Origin: Sporosarcina sp. 6E9
Lineage (GTDB): Bacteria > Bacillota > Bacilli > Bacillales_A > Planococcaceae
DNA: 64,000 nucleotides
NCBI RefSeq assembly: GCF_017921835.1
Contig: NZ_JAGEMN010000001.1
Span: 1,543,874-1,607,873 of the forward strand
Reading direction: 5' to 3'
Position 1 is the stretch's first letter. Each line of letters opens with the position of its first letter. The notes below the pieces were generated by a model, which did not search any database, had not been told where the DNA came from, and saw only the letters and a program-made list of their open reading frames with translations. Position numbers and translations under genes: made by a program. Of the stretch, positions 51,223 through 60,691 are shown in pieces.

Positions 51223-53820
51223 TTATCGTTTGCGTTTGTTTTTCAGTAACTCGGAAAAACTTTCTTCAGCAGTTGTTGATGTATCTTCTACAAGCTCTTC
51301 AGTAAGCCGTTTCGTCCCTAATCCTTTAAAAAATCCAAACCGACGTAGCGTAATATCAATAAAGAAAAAAATCATCGCTGCGAGAATAAGTCCCTGCGCA
51401 ATCTTTTTCTTTTCCCCACTCTTATATGGGTGGCTACGAAAGGCATCAGTTGGATTTTCCAGTACAATCCCACCTGTCGAGTCGGCAATTTTTTCGAGCA
51501 ACTGAACATTTGATGGAACCCTTTTGTATTCTTCATTGTAAGGCACAGAAATTCCAGCTTCAAAATAACCGCCTTTATCATCCGTTACGCCAAAAAATAC
51601 AAGTCCTGGATTTGCATCGACGGTTATGCGCATTTTACCGGGCGCTAATGGCTCGGATGTGAAAGGAACTTCGACACCTTTTTCATCAATGATTGCGACC
51701 TCGAGAAACGCCGCGCTACGCGCGCTGTCCATCACCGTATACGTCCGTCCGTGTTCATGAGTGATAATATATGGAACATCTTCATATGCCGGCAGAAGGC
51801 GTCCTACGGCCGTATTCCAAAAGTCTCCATACCCGCCCCATTTTGCAAAATCTCCAGTCCACTTCCCCGTCGAATCTGACGTGAATGCAACGGTTCTCCC
51901 AAGACCATACATCCATTCAGATAAAACCGGATCCTCTTTGGTACTTTCTCCAATCATGGTTGCCGTATTTTTCAATGTCGTTGCGATATAGGCATTCATT
52001 TCCGGAACCCCTTCTGAGAATAATGCATTCCATTCGGGAACACCACCGAGAGACATGTAAAACGGATTGTCTTCGATATAGGTTCTGGTCATCATAGAAG
52101 TTTCCCGTGATAGGATTGCTGGAACGGTCGATTCATCAATGACATCATAGAACCTACCACCCCCGCTTTCCGCAAGGCTTTCCAACAATCTTCGATCCGC
52201 ATCGCTTCCAATGGCGACCGTTGACATTGTAATATTATTACTCTTTCCATTAGCAATTACTTCTTCATAACCACGCGGCATTTCCGATTGGCCATCTGTC
52301 AATAAAATGATATGCTTGCGTTGCAAATCGGATTTCGTAAGATCATCATAGGCTCGTTTCATTCCTGGATATATATCAGTTCCGCCCAACGCAGAAACTG
52401 ATAATATTTTCTCAATTGCCTTATTCCTATCTCCTAATGGCGCTAGTGGGATAATATCCCAAACCTGATCATCGAAGGCAATAAAACCAAAAGTATCATC
52501 ATCTCGCAGCAGTTCGACTGAACGAGCGGCCGCTTCTCTTGCAAGGACTATTTTAGAACCCGACATACTGCCTGACCGATCCAGTACAATGATTAAGCCA
52601 AGGGATGGAAGTTGTTCTTTCCCTTTAATCTCCATTTCGACTGGAAGAAGTCGCTCGATAGGTGTCTTGAAATAACCGCCAAGCCCAAAGCTTTCTTCTC
52701 CGCCAACCATCATGAATCCTGTTCCGAATTTTCTTACCGCTTGTTCGATAATTGCCATTCGATTCTCGCCGACAATATGACCCGGAACGTTATCAAAAAT
52801 AATTGCACTATACCCCATATATCCAGAAAGTGTTTCCGGCAACAGCTTCGCATTGATTGTATCAACCGCCATCGCTTCTTGATCGAGCAATGTTGGAATA
52901 ATCGATGCATTCCCGTCAGTTTCTACAACGAGCACGCGTGGAGAACTTTCAATCATTGTAACTGAAACCATTCGATTATTCTCCAAAATTTTATCATCCG
53001 GAACAACTAACTTTGCTTCATATTTCAATAATCCATCCATACTTGAAGCCCGTCTAACCGAAAACGAATTTCCACCCTGTTCGAGTTTTACCTCTTGTTG
53101 ACTAATCACTTGATCATTTTCATAAATAAAGAGATTGCCAGTCGTTCGTTCGGAAGCCTCTATTTCTACACGAAGCAATTGTTGTTCACCGGTATAGGAA
53201 GTTCTTGGCGTCTCAAATGAAATAATCGACGCATCAGCTCCTGCAGGGCGTTCTAATATCACTGTATCAATCACTGTTCGCTTATCTTTAAATTTAGGTA
53301 TGATTTTTTCGATGGATCCAGCCGTCTCTAACCCATCCGATAACAAAACAATGCGAGTAGCTAAATTAGGATTTGCAAGGGCTGAAGATAAGTCGATTGC
53401 TTTTGCAATATCTGTTGCTTCATTTTTCTCCAAATTATCAATTACTGGAACAACGACTTCCACATCTGTCAGTTTCACATCAGTGCGAAAATTTTCGGCA
53501 AAAGAATAAATCCCGACGGAATGATTTGTTTTTCTTCCCTTCAAACTTTCCATAATCCAAGAATCCGCAGCCGTTCCTACCTCATCGATTGAAGCTGATC
53601 GATCAACGACAAATAAGACTTGTTCTTCAGTAACCCGAAGTGTTAAATAGGGTGATGTCAAAGCAAAGATAAGTAAAGCGACCGCAATACCGCGCAGTAC
53701 AAATAAAATCGTACTGCGGCTTATCATTTTCTGCCCCGATGACCGCCATGTATAGATTAGATATAGCCCAATTGGAATGAAGAGAAGTAGCCATAATGGT
53801 TGTTCAATTCGGATATCCAC
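51223..53820 (-). CDS. Membrane protein with two VWA-type MIDAS motifs and a GATase1-like segment
   Basis: 865 residues. Two N-terminal helices (about 8-24 and 38-58). First VWA-like domain with DRSAS (73-77) and LLSDG near 160. Next a glutamine-amidotransferase-like segment (about 295-385) with YSAIIFDNVPG and FMMVGGEESFGLGGY. Second VWA domain with DRSGSMSG (414-421), GGTDIYPG and ILLTDGQ near 508. Another extracytoplasmic region follows, then one C-terminal helix (about 815-835) and a basic tail. Last gene of the operon; its GTG overlaps the preceding VWA gene by 17 bp. VWA domains usually bind protein partners through a metal. Function unknown. Confidence 0.82.
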   Translation of the reverse strand: MDIRIEQPLWLLLFIPIGLYLIYTWRSSGQKMISRSTILFVLRGIAVALLIFALTSPYLTLRVTEEQVLFVVDRSASIDEVGTAADSWIMESLKGRKTNHSVGIYSFAENFRTDVKLTDVEVVVPVIDNLEKNEATDIAKAIDLSSALANPNLATRIVLLSDGLETAGSIEKIIPKFKDKRTVIDTVILERPAGADASIISFETPRTSYTGEQQLLRVEIEASERTTGNLFIYENDQVISQQEVKLEQGGNSFSVRRASSMDGLLKYEAKLVVPDDKILENNRMVSVTMIESSPRVLVVETDGNASIIPTLLDQEAMAVDTINAKLLPETLSGYMGYSAIIFDNVPGHIVGENRMAIIEQAVRKFGTGFMMVGGEESFGLGGYFKTPIERLLPVEMEIKGKEQLPSLGLIIVLDRSGSMSGSKIVLAREAAARSVELLRDDDTFGFIAFDDQVWDIIPLAPLGDRNKAIEKILSVSALGGTDIYPGMKRAYDDLTKSDLQRKHIILLTDGQSEMPRGYEEVIANGKSNNITMSTVAIGSDADRRLLESLAESGGGRFYDVIDESTVPAILSRETSMMTRTYIEDNPFYMSLGGVPEWNALFSEGVPEMNAYIATTLKNTATMIGESTKEDPVLSEWMYGLGRTVAFTSDSTGKWTGDFAKWGGYGDFWNTAVGRLLPAYEDVPYIITHEHGRTYTVMDSARSAAFLEVAIIDEKGVEVPFTSEPLAPGKMRITVDANPGLVFFGVTDDKGGYFEAGISVPYNEEYKRVPSNVQLLEKIADSTGGIVLENPTDAFRSHPYKSGEKKKIAQGLILAAMIFFFIDITLRRFGFFKGLGTKRLTEELVEDTSTTAEESFSELLKNKRKR

Positions 53821-55567
53821 GTCTTCGCTGCACCTCCCATTCCATCAACATCAACAATAAAACCGGAAATATAAAATATTTTCCAATCATCCACTTATTC
53901 ACTTCAGTTCCCTTGCCGTTAATCGCTTTGCCAATACGATAAGATGAGCCTGTTTCCAGGTTTAGCTCCTCTGGTTCGAGTTGGACGGTGAATAGTTTTT
54001 CAATAGCTTCTTCCCGCGCTTTATAAACACCAGGCGGTTGCGGCGCGATGAAACTCGAAGAATCTGCGATTGTCGTCACATATTCATCTTCAATTGTAAA
54101 AACTTCGATTCTCCCTGCTTGGGTGCTTGAGAGGACTGCTCTTCGTTCATTTGGAGTAAAAGTCCCCAACGCGTTTCCTTCAGCACCCACTTGCCCAATC
54201 GCGCTCCATATAAATAATGGAAATGAAGCATGAAGTGGCCAATCTGTCATTTCAACATCCGCTAGAATAATAATATCGCCTCGGCTCGATTTTTGGATAA
54301 GTGGTTTGTTTCCAATCATCGCGATTGTTTCATGTTCATTGAATGCTGGATAAACTTCACTTACATAGACATCCGAGAGATCTGCAATAGAAAACAAAGG
54401 ATCTGATAAAGTTGAAATTACACCAGTAACTTCTTCCGGATTTCCATCATTTCTACCAATTAGAATGATTGGTTTATTGCCCAACTCAAGAAATGCAACA
54501 TCATTTGTCACGATTATCGATGCATCTGTGGATGCAATTAATTCGTTTTTAGACCCGGTGGAAACGGACAAACCTACGGCCTCGAATGCTTTCTTGATAA
54601 GCTCATGTAACTGATTATCTATAATCGCACTAGTTGCGTCATTGCCAAGGATTATATGCGCATCGTTATCGACTGCGTAATCATCGTCGACTAAAATTTT
54701 TGCTGTTAAAGCAGTACTGGTTGGCAAGTCTTTAAATGATAAAAGTAACTCATCTTCCCCCTCGACCATAAAATCACTTTTTACGAATACAGTTTCGGTT
54801 AATGAATCAGTCAGAATGAGAATCCCATCGATGTTTTTTCCTGATTGATTGATGAGTTTAATAATCGCTTCTGTTCCATCTTGCGTAGCGATAGCGCCAA
54901 ACTTATCAATTGAAACGTTCTGATAATTGTCATTGGATGCATTCACCGACCACGCCATCTTATCACTCGCTTCGGGAAGGGTTTGCTGTTCTAGTGAATC
55001 TGTAAAGATATGAATATCCACTTCCCTTTCAGCCGCAATTGACTGTGTGAATTCAATGGCTCTTTCCATAAATTCATGTTCATACGAAACTTTCAATTGA
55101 TCAATTGCTAAAATTACTTCCTCTGCATTCTTTTCTTCTCGAATGACTGTCGTAGGTTCTTTGCCTGTCGCTACAATCGTAATCGGTTGGCCTGACCGTT
55201 CATTCACAAGTTTTCTGATCGCATCTTTATGTTTATCAAACAATGAAGTTCCGTCTTTTTCCACCAGCATGCTGGCCGAAGTATCAACAATGATAATCGT
55301 TTGGCCGCGAATCGCTTCTTCTTTTGTAATAAACGGTGCCAATAAAATAAATAATAATAGTAATAACGCCAACATTTGCAAATAAAATAAAGCATTTTTC
55401 TGCAGGTTCTTCAAATACGGAGATACCTTTGTTTCGCGCATCGATTGTTCCCAAAACATAGTGGAGGATATTGTTTTCACTTCAAACTTCTTGCGGAAAA
55501 AATAATAAAGAAGGACGGCTATCGGGAAAAGAACTGTCCAACTGTAAAGTAAATTAGCAAATCCCAA
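53804..55567 (-). CDS. BatA-type VWA membrane protein
   Basis: 587 residues from a TTG behind GGGGGAAGGG. The N-terminal BatA-like region has a helix at about 7-23 and another at about 60-80. The VWA domain then starts with IIIVDTSASM (MIDAS DTSAS at 95-99). Further beta-rich domains follow, and a C-terminal helix near 565-580 with a basic end. This is the usual companion of DUF58 and MoxR proteins. Role inferred: a receptor or scaffold at the outer membrane face. Confidence 0.8.
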   Translation of the reverse strand: MGFANLLYSWTVLFPIAVLLYYFFRKKFEVKTISSTMFWEQSMRETKVSPYLKNLQKNALFYLQMLALLLLLFILLAPFITKEEAIRGQTIIIVDTSASMLVEKDGTSLFDKHKDAIRKLVNERSGQPITIVATGKEPTTVIREEKNAEEVILAIDQLKVSYEHEFMERAIEFTQSIAAEREVDIHIFTDSLEQQTLPEASDKMAWSVNASNDNYQNVSIDKFGAIATQDGTEAIIKLINQSGKNIDGILILTDSLTETVFVKSDFMVEGEDELLLSFKDLPTSTALTAKILVDDDYAVDNDAHIILGNDATSAIIDNQLHELIKKAFEAVGLSVSTGSKNELIASTDASIIVTNDVAFLELGNKPIILIGRNDGNPEEVTGVISTLSDPLFSIADLSDVYVSEVYPAFNEHETIAMIGNKPLIQKSSRGDIIILADVEMTDWPLHASFPLFIWSAIGQVGAEGNALGTFTPNERRAVLSSTQAGRIEVFTIEDEYVTTIADSSSFIAPQPPGVYKAREEAIEKLFTVQLEPEELNLETGSSYRIGKAINGKGTEVNKWMIGKYFIFPVLLLMLMEWEVQRRRGYPN

Positions 55568-55579
55568 TGACCCTTCCCC

Positions 55580-56452
55580 CTATTCCAGCCAACCGACTTG
55601 GCGCATCTTTTTCGTCATCAATGTCATGACGCCGACCTGTACTTGCCCATGAATAAGCTGGATTCCATATTGTTTTGCCAACATGAATAATTTACCTTCA
55701 TGGGTTTCCTTCGCCTCGATATATTGTCGAATTGAACGATTTGTCATTGTAACTTCGACACCGTCGTTACTTTCAATATCCACCAATCGTACATCACCTT
55801 CATATGATGGCAGTTCTTCTGATTCCGACTGTACAAGAATTATACGTACATCATTACAAATGCCTCGTAACCTTTTAAATAAATGTGCCCAGTTTTCCGT
55901 TTTTTCAAGACCATCCGTCACAAGAAATAAAACGGTTACCGCTTTTGGGATATGGCTTAATATACTGTCCGTAAAACCACTTTCTGAATTCGGTTCCTCA
56001 ATTGACGATAGAAATTTAGTAACTGCGGCTCGATGCATAATCCCTTTCTTGCGAATGAAACGACTTTGACCATGAACCCGTGTCGAAACTGAAACAGTAT
56101 CGCCGCTTTTTAACGCAATATGACCTAGACCAGCACAAATTTTACGAGCATAATCCCATTTTCCATCTACCTTCATGGATTTCGTTGAATCCAATACGAC
56201 ATGAATGCGCATCTCTTGTTCATCAAGAAATTGTTTGATAAACGGTTGACCTGTTCGCGCATACACATTCCAATCGATATGACGAATATCATCGCCCATA
56301 TGATATTCTCTGAAATCCGAAAAATCTAATGAAGAACCTGTCTTTTTAGAACGGTGTGTCCCTTTATGATGGCCGAGTCTCCCAGATTTTGTCGCAATTG
56401 ATAGCCCACCCAATCGATTTAGAAGCTTATTTGGAAATAAATTCTCAGACAT
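55580..56452 (-). CDS. DUF58 domain protein
   Basis: 290 residues. The DUF58 core reads SLDFSDFREYHMGDDIRHID (41-60) followed by W-N-V-Y-A-R and FIKQFLDEQE, then a VWA-like strand with LDSTKSM (MIDAS-type DSTKS, about 88-92). No membrane segment. Its ATG overlaps the MoxR stop by one base. DUF58 proteins regularly pair with MoxR ATPases. Confidence 0.9.
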   Translation of the reverse strand: MSENLFPNKLLNRLGGLSIATKSGRLGHHKGTHRSKKTGSSLDFSDFREYHMGDDIRHIDWNVYARTGQPFIKQFLDEQEMRIHVVLDSTKSMKVDGKWDYARKICAGLGHIALKSGDTVSVSTRVHGQSRFIRKKGIMHRAAVTKFLSSIEEPNSESGFTDSILSHIPKAVTVLFLVTDGLEKTENWAHLFKRLRGICNDVRIILVQSESEELPSYEGDVRLVDIESNDGVEVTMTNRSIRQYIEAKETHEGKLFMLAKQYGIQLIHGQVQVGVMTLMTKKMRQVGWLE

Positions 56453-57444
56453 TAAACAGATGCCCCTTGTTTCACATCTTCAATTAATTTCAATAGAAGA
56501 TGATCAACTTCTACTCCTTCTGCTTCCCCTTCGTAATTGATTAAAATACGATGACGAAGCGCGGGAAGGGCCACGATTTTAATGTCTGCAATTGAAACAT
56601 GAAGTCTTCCTGCAAGGAATGCTCGTGCTTTCGCTAATTTAATAATTGATTGCAACCCACGGGGACCGCTACCGTATTGAACATAATCCGTCCATTCACC
56701 GCTTGTTTCGTCCTTAAAATGTGTTGCCGAAATTAGATCGACTGCATAATCAATCATTTCTTCGGCAATAATTATTTCTTTTACCATTTGCTGGGCAACA
56801 ACAATTTCGTCGGCATTCATCACTTTTTCTATTTTTATTTCTTTAGAGCCTGTAGTACGCATCATGATTTCTTTCAACTCTGTTTTCTTTGGAAATGGCA
56901 AATGGATTTTACAAAGAAAACGGTCCATTTGGGCTTCCGGGAGTGGATACGTTCCTTCCATCTCAATTGGGTTTTGTGTTGCAAGGACAAAAAATGGACG
57001 CGACATCTCACGCGTTTCTCCAAGAACGGTAACCGTTTTTTCCCCCATTGCTTCAAGCAAGGCACTTTGCGTCTTCGGTGTTGCCCGGTTAATCTCGTCA
57101 GCAAGCACCATTTGACTAAAAATAGGGCCTTTTTTAAATACGAATTTTTGTTTTCCATCTTCATTTCGTTCAATAATACTTGTTCCCGTTATATCAGCAG
57201 GCATCAGGTCGGGTGTAAATTGAATTCTTGAAAATGAGAGATCAAGTACCTCGGATATCGTCCGAATCAGCATTGTTTTTCCCAACCCAGGTAACCCTTC
57301 AAGAAGTGCATGACCATCGGCTAAGATCGAATAGAGCGAAAACTCAACCGCCTCATGTTGACCAACAATAAACTTACCAATTTCGTCTTTCACGTTTCGT
57401 AGCTTTTCGCTCATTTCTTTAATTTGTTCCTGCGTGTAAGGCAT
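56452..57444 (-). CDS. MoxR-family AAA+ ATPase
   Basis: 330 residues. Walker A GLPGLGKT (50-57), MoxR signature RIQFTPDLMPADITGT (about 73-88), Walker B MVLADEINRA (112-121), sensor region LATQNPIE and PLPEAQMDRF. The C-terminal lid holds GPRGLQSIIKLAKARAFL. MoxR proteins act as chaperone-like ATPases on partner complexes carrying VWA domains. Its place before DUF58 and two VWA genes is classical. Confidence 0.93.
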   Translation of the reverse strand: MPYTQEQIKEMSEKLRNVKDEIGKFIVGQHEAVEFSLYSILADGHALLEGLPGLGKTMLIRTISEVLDLSFSRIQFTPDLMPADITGTSIIERNEDGKQKFVFKKGPIFSQMVLADEINRATPKTQSALLEAMGEKTVTVLGETREMSRPFFVLATQNPIEMEGTYPLPEAQMDRFLCKIHLPFPKKTELKEIMMRTTGSKEIKIEKVMNADEIVVAQQMVKEIIIAEEMIDYAVDLISATHFKDETSGEWTDYVQYGSGPRGLQSIIKLAKARAFLAGRLHVSIADIKIVALPALRHRILINYEGEAEGVEVDHLLLKLIEDVKQGASV

Positions 57445-57468
57445 AAGCTCAATTCACTCCCATATCTT

Positions 57469-58899
57469 CTATTCAATAGACGAAAAGTAATCGGATAGGA
57501 CTCGTTGTAAATCTGGTGATAAATTCATTTTCCCGGTACTTTCCAAATAAGACTTTTTATAATTGCCAATTACTTCGTTATAAGGTCGAATAGTTCCTCT
57601 TTCTGTAAGCCCATAAGCTTCCCGCTCTTCGGTAGATTCTCCTTCATTGAGGTTTCCGCCATCAATCATAGGATCTTTTGCCGTCCCAATCCGTTCTGAT
57701 GGGATAGATAGCAAATCACGTCCGCCGGATCCCTTTCCTATTCCGGCACCTTGACCAGGGCCCTGACCTTGGCCTTGGCCTTGGCCTTGACCTGGATCCC
57801 GACCTTGACCTTGGCCTTGGCCTTGACCTTGACCTTGACCTTGACCTTGGCCTTGGCCTTGACCTGGATCCTGACCTTGACCCTGACCATCATCTTGGCC
57901 TTCGCCTATGCCATCGTTCTCTTTACCTTCCCCACTAGCTTCCCCTTTGCCCTCCCCTTGACCTTCGCCTGCTCCTGAAGGTTCGCCTTTGCCTGCTTCT
58001 TTAACCGCGGGTGAATCATTTTTCTCTGCTAATGCAGGTAAAGCCATACTTTTCCCAATTTTACTTAATGCTGTATTAGCCTTCCCAATGCTCTTCGCTA
58101 GATTTGTCGACAGTTCGTTTAGCGCTGTTAATTCTTGTTCCTCTGCATCAGATAGTCCATCATCAGATGGATTGGCGGTATCCGCGGCAAGCTTTTTCTT
58201 TTCAGTTAACCGCAACTCTTGCAAACGGAGTTCTTTTTGTTTTTTCACCAATTCTTTTAGTGCTTCTTCAGAGGTCTTCGCATCCTTTAAACTAACAAGC
58301 AAATCCTCTAGTGCCGTTTTGTTTTCCGGTATCTTTTCCTTTTCAACTAAATCCTTAACCGCCTTTTTCAACTCATCAACAATTAGATTTTCTTCTTCAA
58401 TTGCCTCGGCCTCAATTTGCGCCTCTGATGGAAAAGTAATTAATAAAATTAGAAATGCAGAACTTACTATACTTGCGAGTAACATTTTTAAATTTACAAA
58501 CTTCTTTTCTCGGTTTTTAAAACTCTCATAAGCCTTTGAAACCTTTACATTAGCCTCTTCAATAACAGACGAAGCTAATAAGGAATCACTATCTTTAATT
58601 GAAACTGCAGTCACCAGAAGATTATGTGGAATATATCGATCCAATTGTCGTGTCGCTTCATTTTTTCTAACTCGATTGTAAACAGTATAAAGAGCAGTTC
58701 CCACTAAGATAAGAACCGCTAAGGTAATCGCAAAACGTTCATAATAGGGAATGACGAATAGCCTCGAAAGCATAAATACTAATACTGCACTCACAACCGC
58801 AAAGAACATTCCCGTTTGCATCCTATAGACGATTTTCTCAATACGCAGACGAAGCAATGCAGCGTTAATATAGGTGTGTAACAATGTTTTTCTATCCAT
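57469..58899 (-). CDS. Membrane protein with coiled coil and Gly-Gln repeat tract
   Basis: 476 residues. Three membrane segments (about 28-48, 56-76 and 149-168). A charged helical region (about 175-300) follows. A low-complexity tract made mainly of Gly-Gln pairs (about 335-395) precedes a conserved-looking C-terminus: TERGTIRPYNEVIGNYKKSY and LSPDLQRVLSDYFSSIE. That last part resembles the end of proteins found in other MoxR/VWA clusters, as I recall. Function unknown. ATG behind GAGGAGG, 24 bp upstream of the MoxR gene. Confidence 0.75.
   Translation of the reverse strand: MDRKTLLHTYINAALLRLRIEKIVYRMQTGMFFAVVSAVLVFMLSRLFVIPYYERFAITLAVLILVGTALYTVYNRVRKNEATRQLDRYIPHNLLVTAVSIKDSDSLLASSVIEEANVKVSKAYESFKNREKKFVNLKMLLASIVSSAFLILLITFPSEAQIEAEAIEEENLIVDELKKAVKDLVEKEKIPENKTALEDLLVSLKDAKTSEEALKELVKKQKELRLQELRLTEKKKLAADTANPSDDGLSDAEEQELTALNELSTNLAKSIGKANTALSKIGKSMALPALAEKNDSPAVKEAGKGEPSGAGEGQGEGKGEASGEGKENDGIGEGQDDGQGQGQDPGQGQGQGQGQGQGQGQGQGQGRDPGQGQGQGQGQGPGQGAGIGKGSGGRDLLSIPSERIGTAKDPMIDGGNLNEGESTEEREAYGLTERGTIRPYNEVIGNYKKSYLESTGKMNLSPDLQRVLSDYFSSIE
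57751..57899. repeat. Coding minisatellite (6-bp Gly-Gln codon pairs)
   Basis: Hexamers of the CCTTGG/CCTTGA type repeat more than 20 times on the plus strand; the minus strand encodes (Gly-Gln)n, broken by two Asp-Pro steps. Likely to vary in length by slippage without shifting the frame. Confidence 0.9.
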
Positions 58900-58914
58900 T
58901 CGCCAAACCTCCTC

Positions 58915-59757
58915 TTATTTAAGTCGTTTCATATTTACGCGTAAGTTTTTAACCGCAATGAACAACGACAACGCGGTGATAGATAAATAAAAGATTAAAT
59001 ACGTTCCCCATATCGGAAAATCTATGACCGTAAACGAAGTAATTCCTTCCTTGACATCCGGTGATAATAAAGAAGCCATGAGGACTCCGGGATTAATCGA
59101 CGCCAAAAAATAGGTAGGAAACGACGTCGGTACTGCGTTTGTACTTAACGACATCAATTGCGCGAACATTATAGCTAAGAACCCCGTTACAGTCGTTAAA
59201 AACAGCATTGTTCCATACGTCGCAATCATCGATACAATCGTGCGACGAATAATTGTCGAAAACATAACCCCAAGACTGCCAATGGCTAATAATGTGACGA
59301 ATAAAAATAGAAAAACCAATCCGAAATCGACAGGTGATATCCCTCCAAATAGAAATACAAGGCTATAAATCGGAAGTCCGGCAAAGATTAGTAGTAATAA
59401 AAAGGCGATAGATGACAGTAATTTTCCCAAAATAATTTGAAAGGAACTTTGTGATGTCGTCAATAAAATGGGCAACGTCTGTTTTTCTCTCTCTGTACTA
59501 ATCACGCCTGCTGTCAGTCCGGGACTAATAAATAATACTAATCCCAATTGAATAAACGAAAGCAGCGTAAACAGGAAGAAACTTTCATCTGGCGTGAAAT
59601 AAGCCGTTTGATTGACACTCATCGTAACGAAGATAAAACCGAAAACGAAAATACACATAATGATTAAATAAAACAGTATTCCGTTAAAACTTTTCGGTGA
59701 TCTAAATCTTAACTTTATTTCTTTCGATAAAACTGGATTATTTAATTTTAGCTTCAT
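58915..59757 (-). CDS. ABC-2 type exporter permease
   Basis: 280 residues and six membrane segments, starting KLNNPVLSKEIKLRFRSPKS, typical of ABC-2 permeases beside GldA/NosF-like ATPases. The loop TAGVISTEREKQTLPILLTT is the conserved ABC-2 segment. It overlaps the ATPase gene by 20 bp. Substrate unknown. Confidence 0.88.
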   Translation of the reverse strand: MKLKLNNPVLSKEIKLRFRSPKSFNGILFYLIIMCIFVFGFIFVTMSVNQTAYFTPDESFFLFTLLSFIQLGLVLFISPGLTAGVISTEREKQTLPILLTTSQSSFQIILGKLLSSIAFLLLLIFAGLPIYSLVFLFGGISPVDFGLVFLFLFVTLLAIGSLGVMFSTIIRRTIVSMIATYGTMLFLTTVTGFLAIMFAQLMSLSTNAVPTSFPTYFLASINPGVLMASLLSPDVKEGITSFTVIDFPIWGTYLIFYLSITALSLFIAVKNLRVNMKRLK

Positions 59758-60691
59758 CTTCAGTCGCTCCTTTCGTTATTTCCATGAATACATCTTCTAG
59801 ATTAGTAACATGCTCTGTGAACGAAAGAATAGGAATGTCATTTATCATCGCACTTTTCAACAATTCAACCTGGTCATCATCAGTTCCTTTAAATGCAAAA
59901 CTAAATCCATGAATGGCTTCTAACAACTCAATATTCGTAATGAATGGATTCTCTTCGAAAAAACGAATGATTTTTTGTTCAATTGGTCGCGTCATAGAGA
60001 CTGTAATCACTTTTTCTCCTCTGAGTTGAGTTTGAATCTCATTGACCGAACCATGCGCAATTATTCTACCATTGTCGATGACGCCAATTTCATCACACAT
60101 TTCCGCTAACTCAGGCAAGATATGCGAAGATATTAATATTGTTTTCCCCATTTTTTTCAAAGATCTTAAAATATCTCGCATTTCAATACGAGCCCTTGGA
60201 TCTAGACCAGAAGCGGGTTCATCTAAAATCAGAACTTTAGGGTCATGGATAAGACTGCGTGCTAAACATAGTCGTTGTTTCATTCCCCTTGATAATAAGT
60301 CAACGTATTCATAACGTTTATGTGTCAAATTGACAAGCTCCAACAGTTGAGGAATAATTTTTTTACGTTCTGATTCAGAAATACCATAACTTGCAGCGTA
60401 AAAATCCAAATACTCATCCGCTTTCAATTGATCATATACACCAAAAAAATCCGGCATATATCCAATCATTTTACGAATTTCCGTAGGATTTTTTCGAACA
60501 CTGATTCCATTGATAAATAATTCTCCCGATGTTGGTTGTAAAAGCGTCGCAAGCATCAGAAACATCGTTGATTTTCCTGCACCGTTAGCACCGACGAAAC
60601 CGAAAACTGTTCCTTCTTTTAAGGACAAGTTAATATCATCTAGTGCTTTAAAGTTACCGTATTTTTTTGTAACACCTTTTATCTCAATCAT
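59738..60691 (-). CDS. ABC exporter ATP-binding protein
   Basis: 317 residues. Walker A GANGAGKST (36-44), signature LLSRGMKQRLCLARSL, Walker B VLILDEPASGLDPRARIE and switch ISSHILPEL. A C-terminal extension (about 220-317) is typical of GldA/NatA-type exporters. Its ATG overlaps the preceding stop as ATGA. Confidence 0.93.
   Translation of the reverse strand: MIEIKGVTKKYGNFKALDDINLSLKEGTVFGFVGANGAGKSTMFLMLATLLQPTSGELFINGISVRKNPTEIRKMIGYMPDFFGVYDQLKADEYLDFYAASYGISESERKKIIPQLLELVNLTHKRYEYVDLLSRGMKQRLCLARSLIHDPKVLILDEPASGLDPRARIEMRDILRSLKKMGKTILISSHILPELAEMCDEIGVIDNGRIIAHGSVNEIQTQLRGEKVITVSMTRPIEQKIIRFFEENPFITNIELLEAIHGFSFAFKGTDDDQVELLKSAMINDIPILSFTEHVTNLEDVFMEITKGATEDEAKIK

Noticed and set aside
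57751..57978. Leu/Thr-rich reading frame on the plus strand
   Set aside because: It is the complement of the Gly-Gln repeat tract of the minus-strand gene.
58104..58531. Ser/Phe-rich reading frames on the plus strand
   Set aside because: They are shadows of the Gly-Gln-repeat membrane protein gene on the minus strand.
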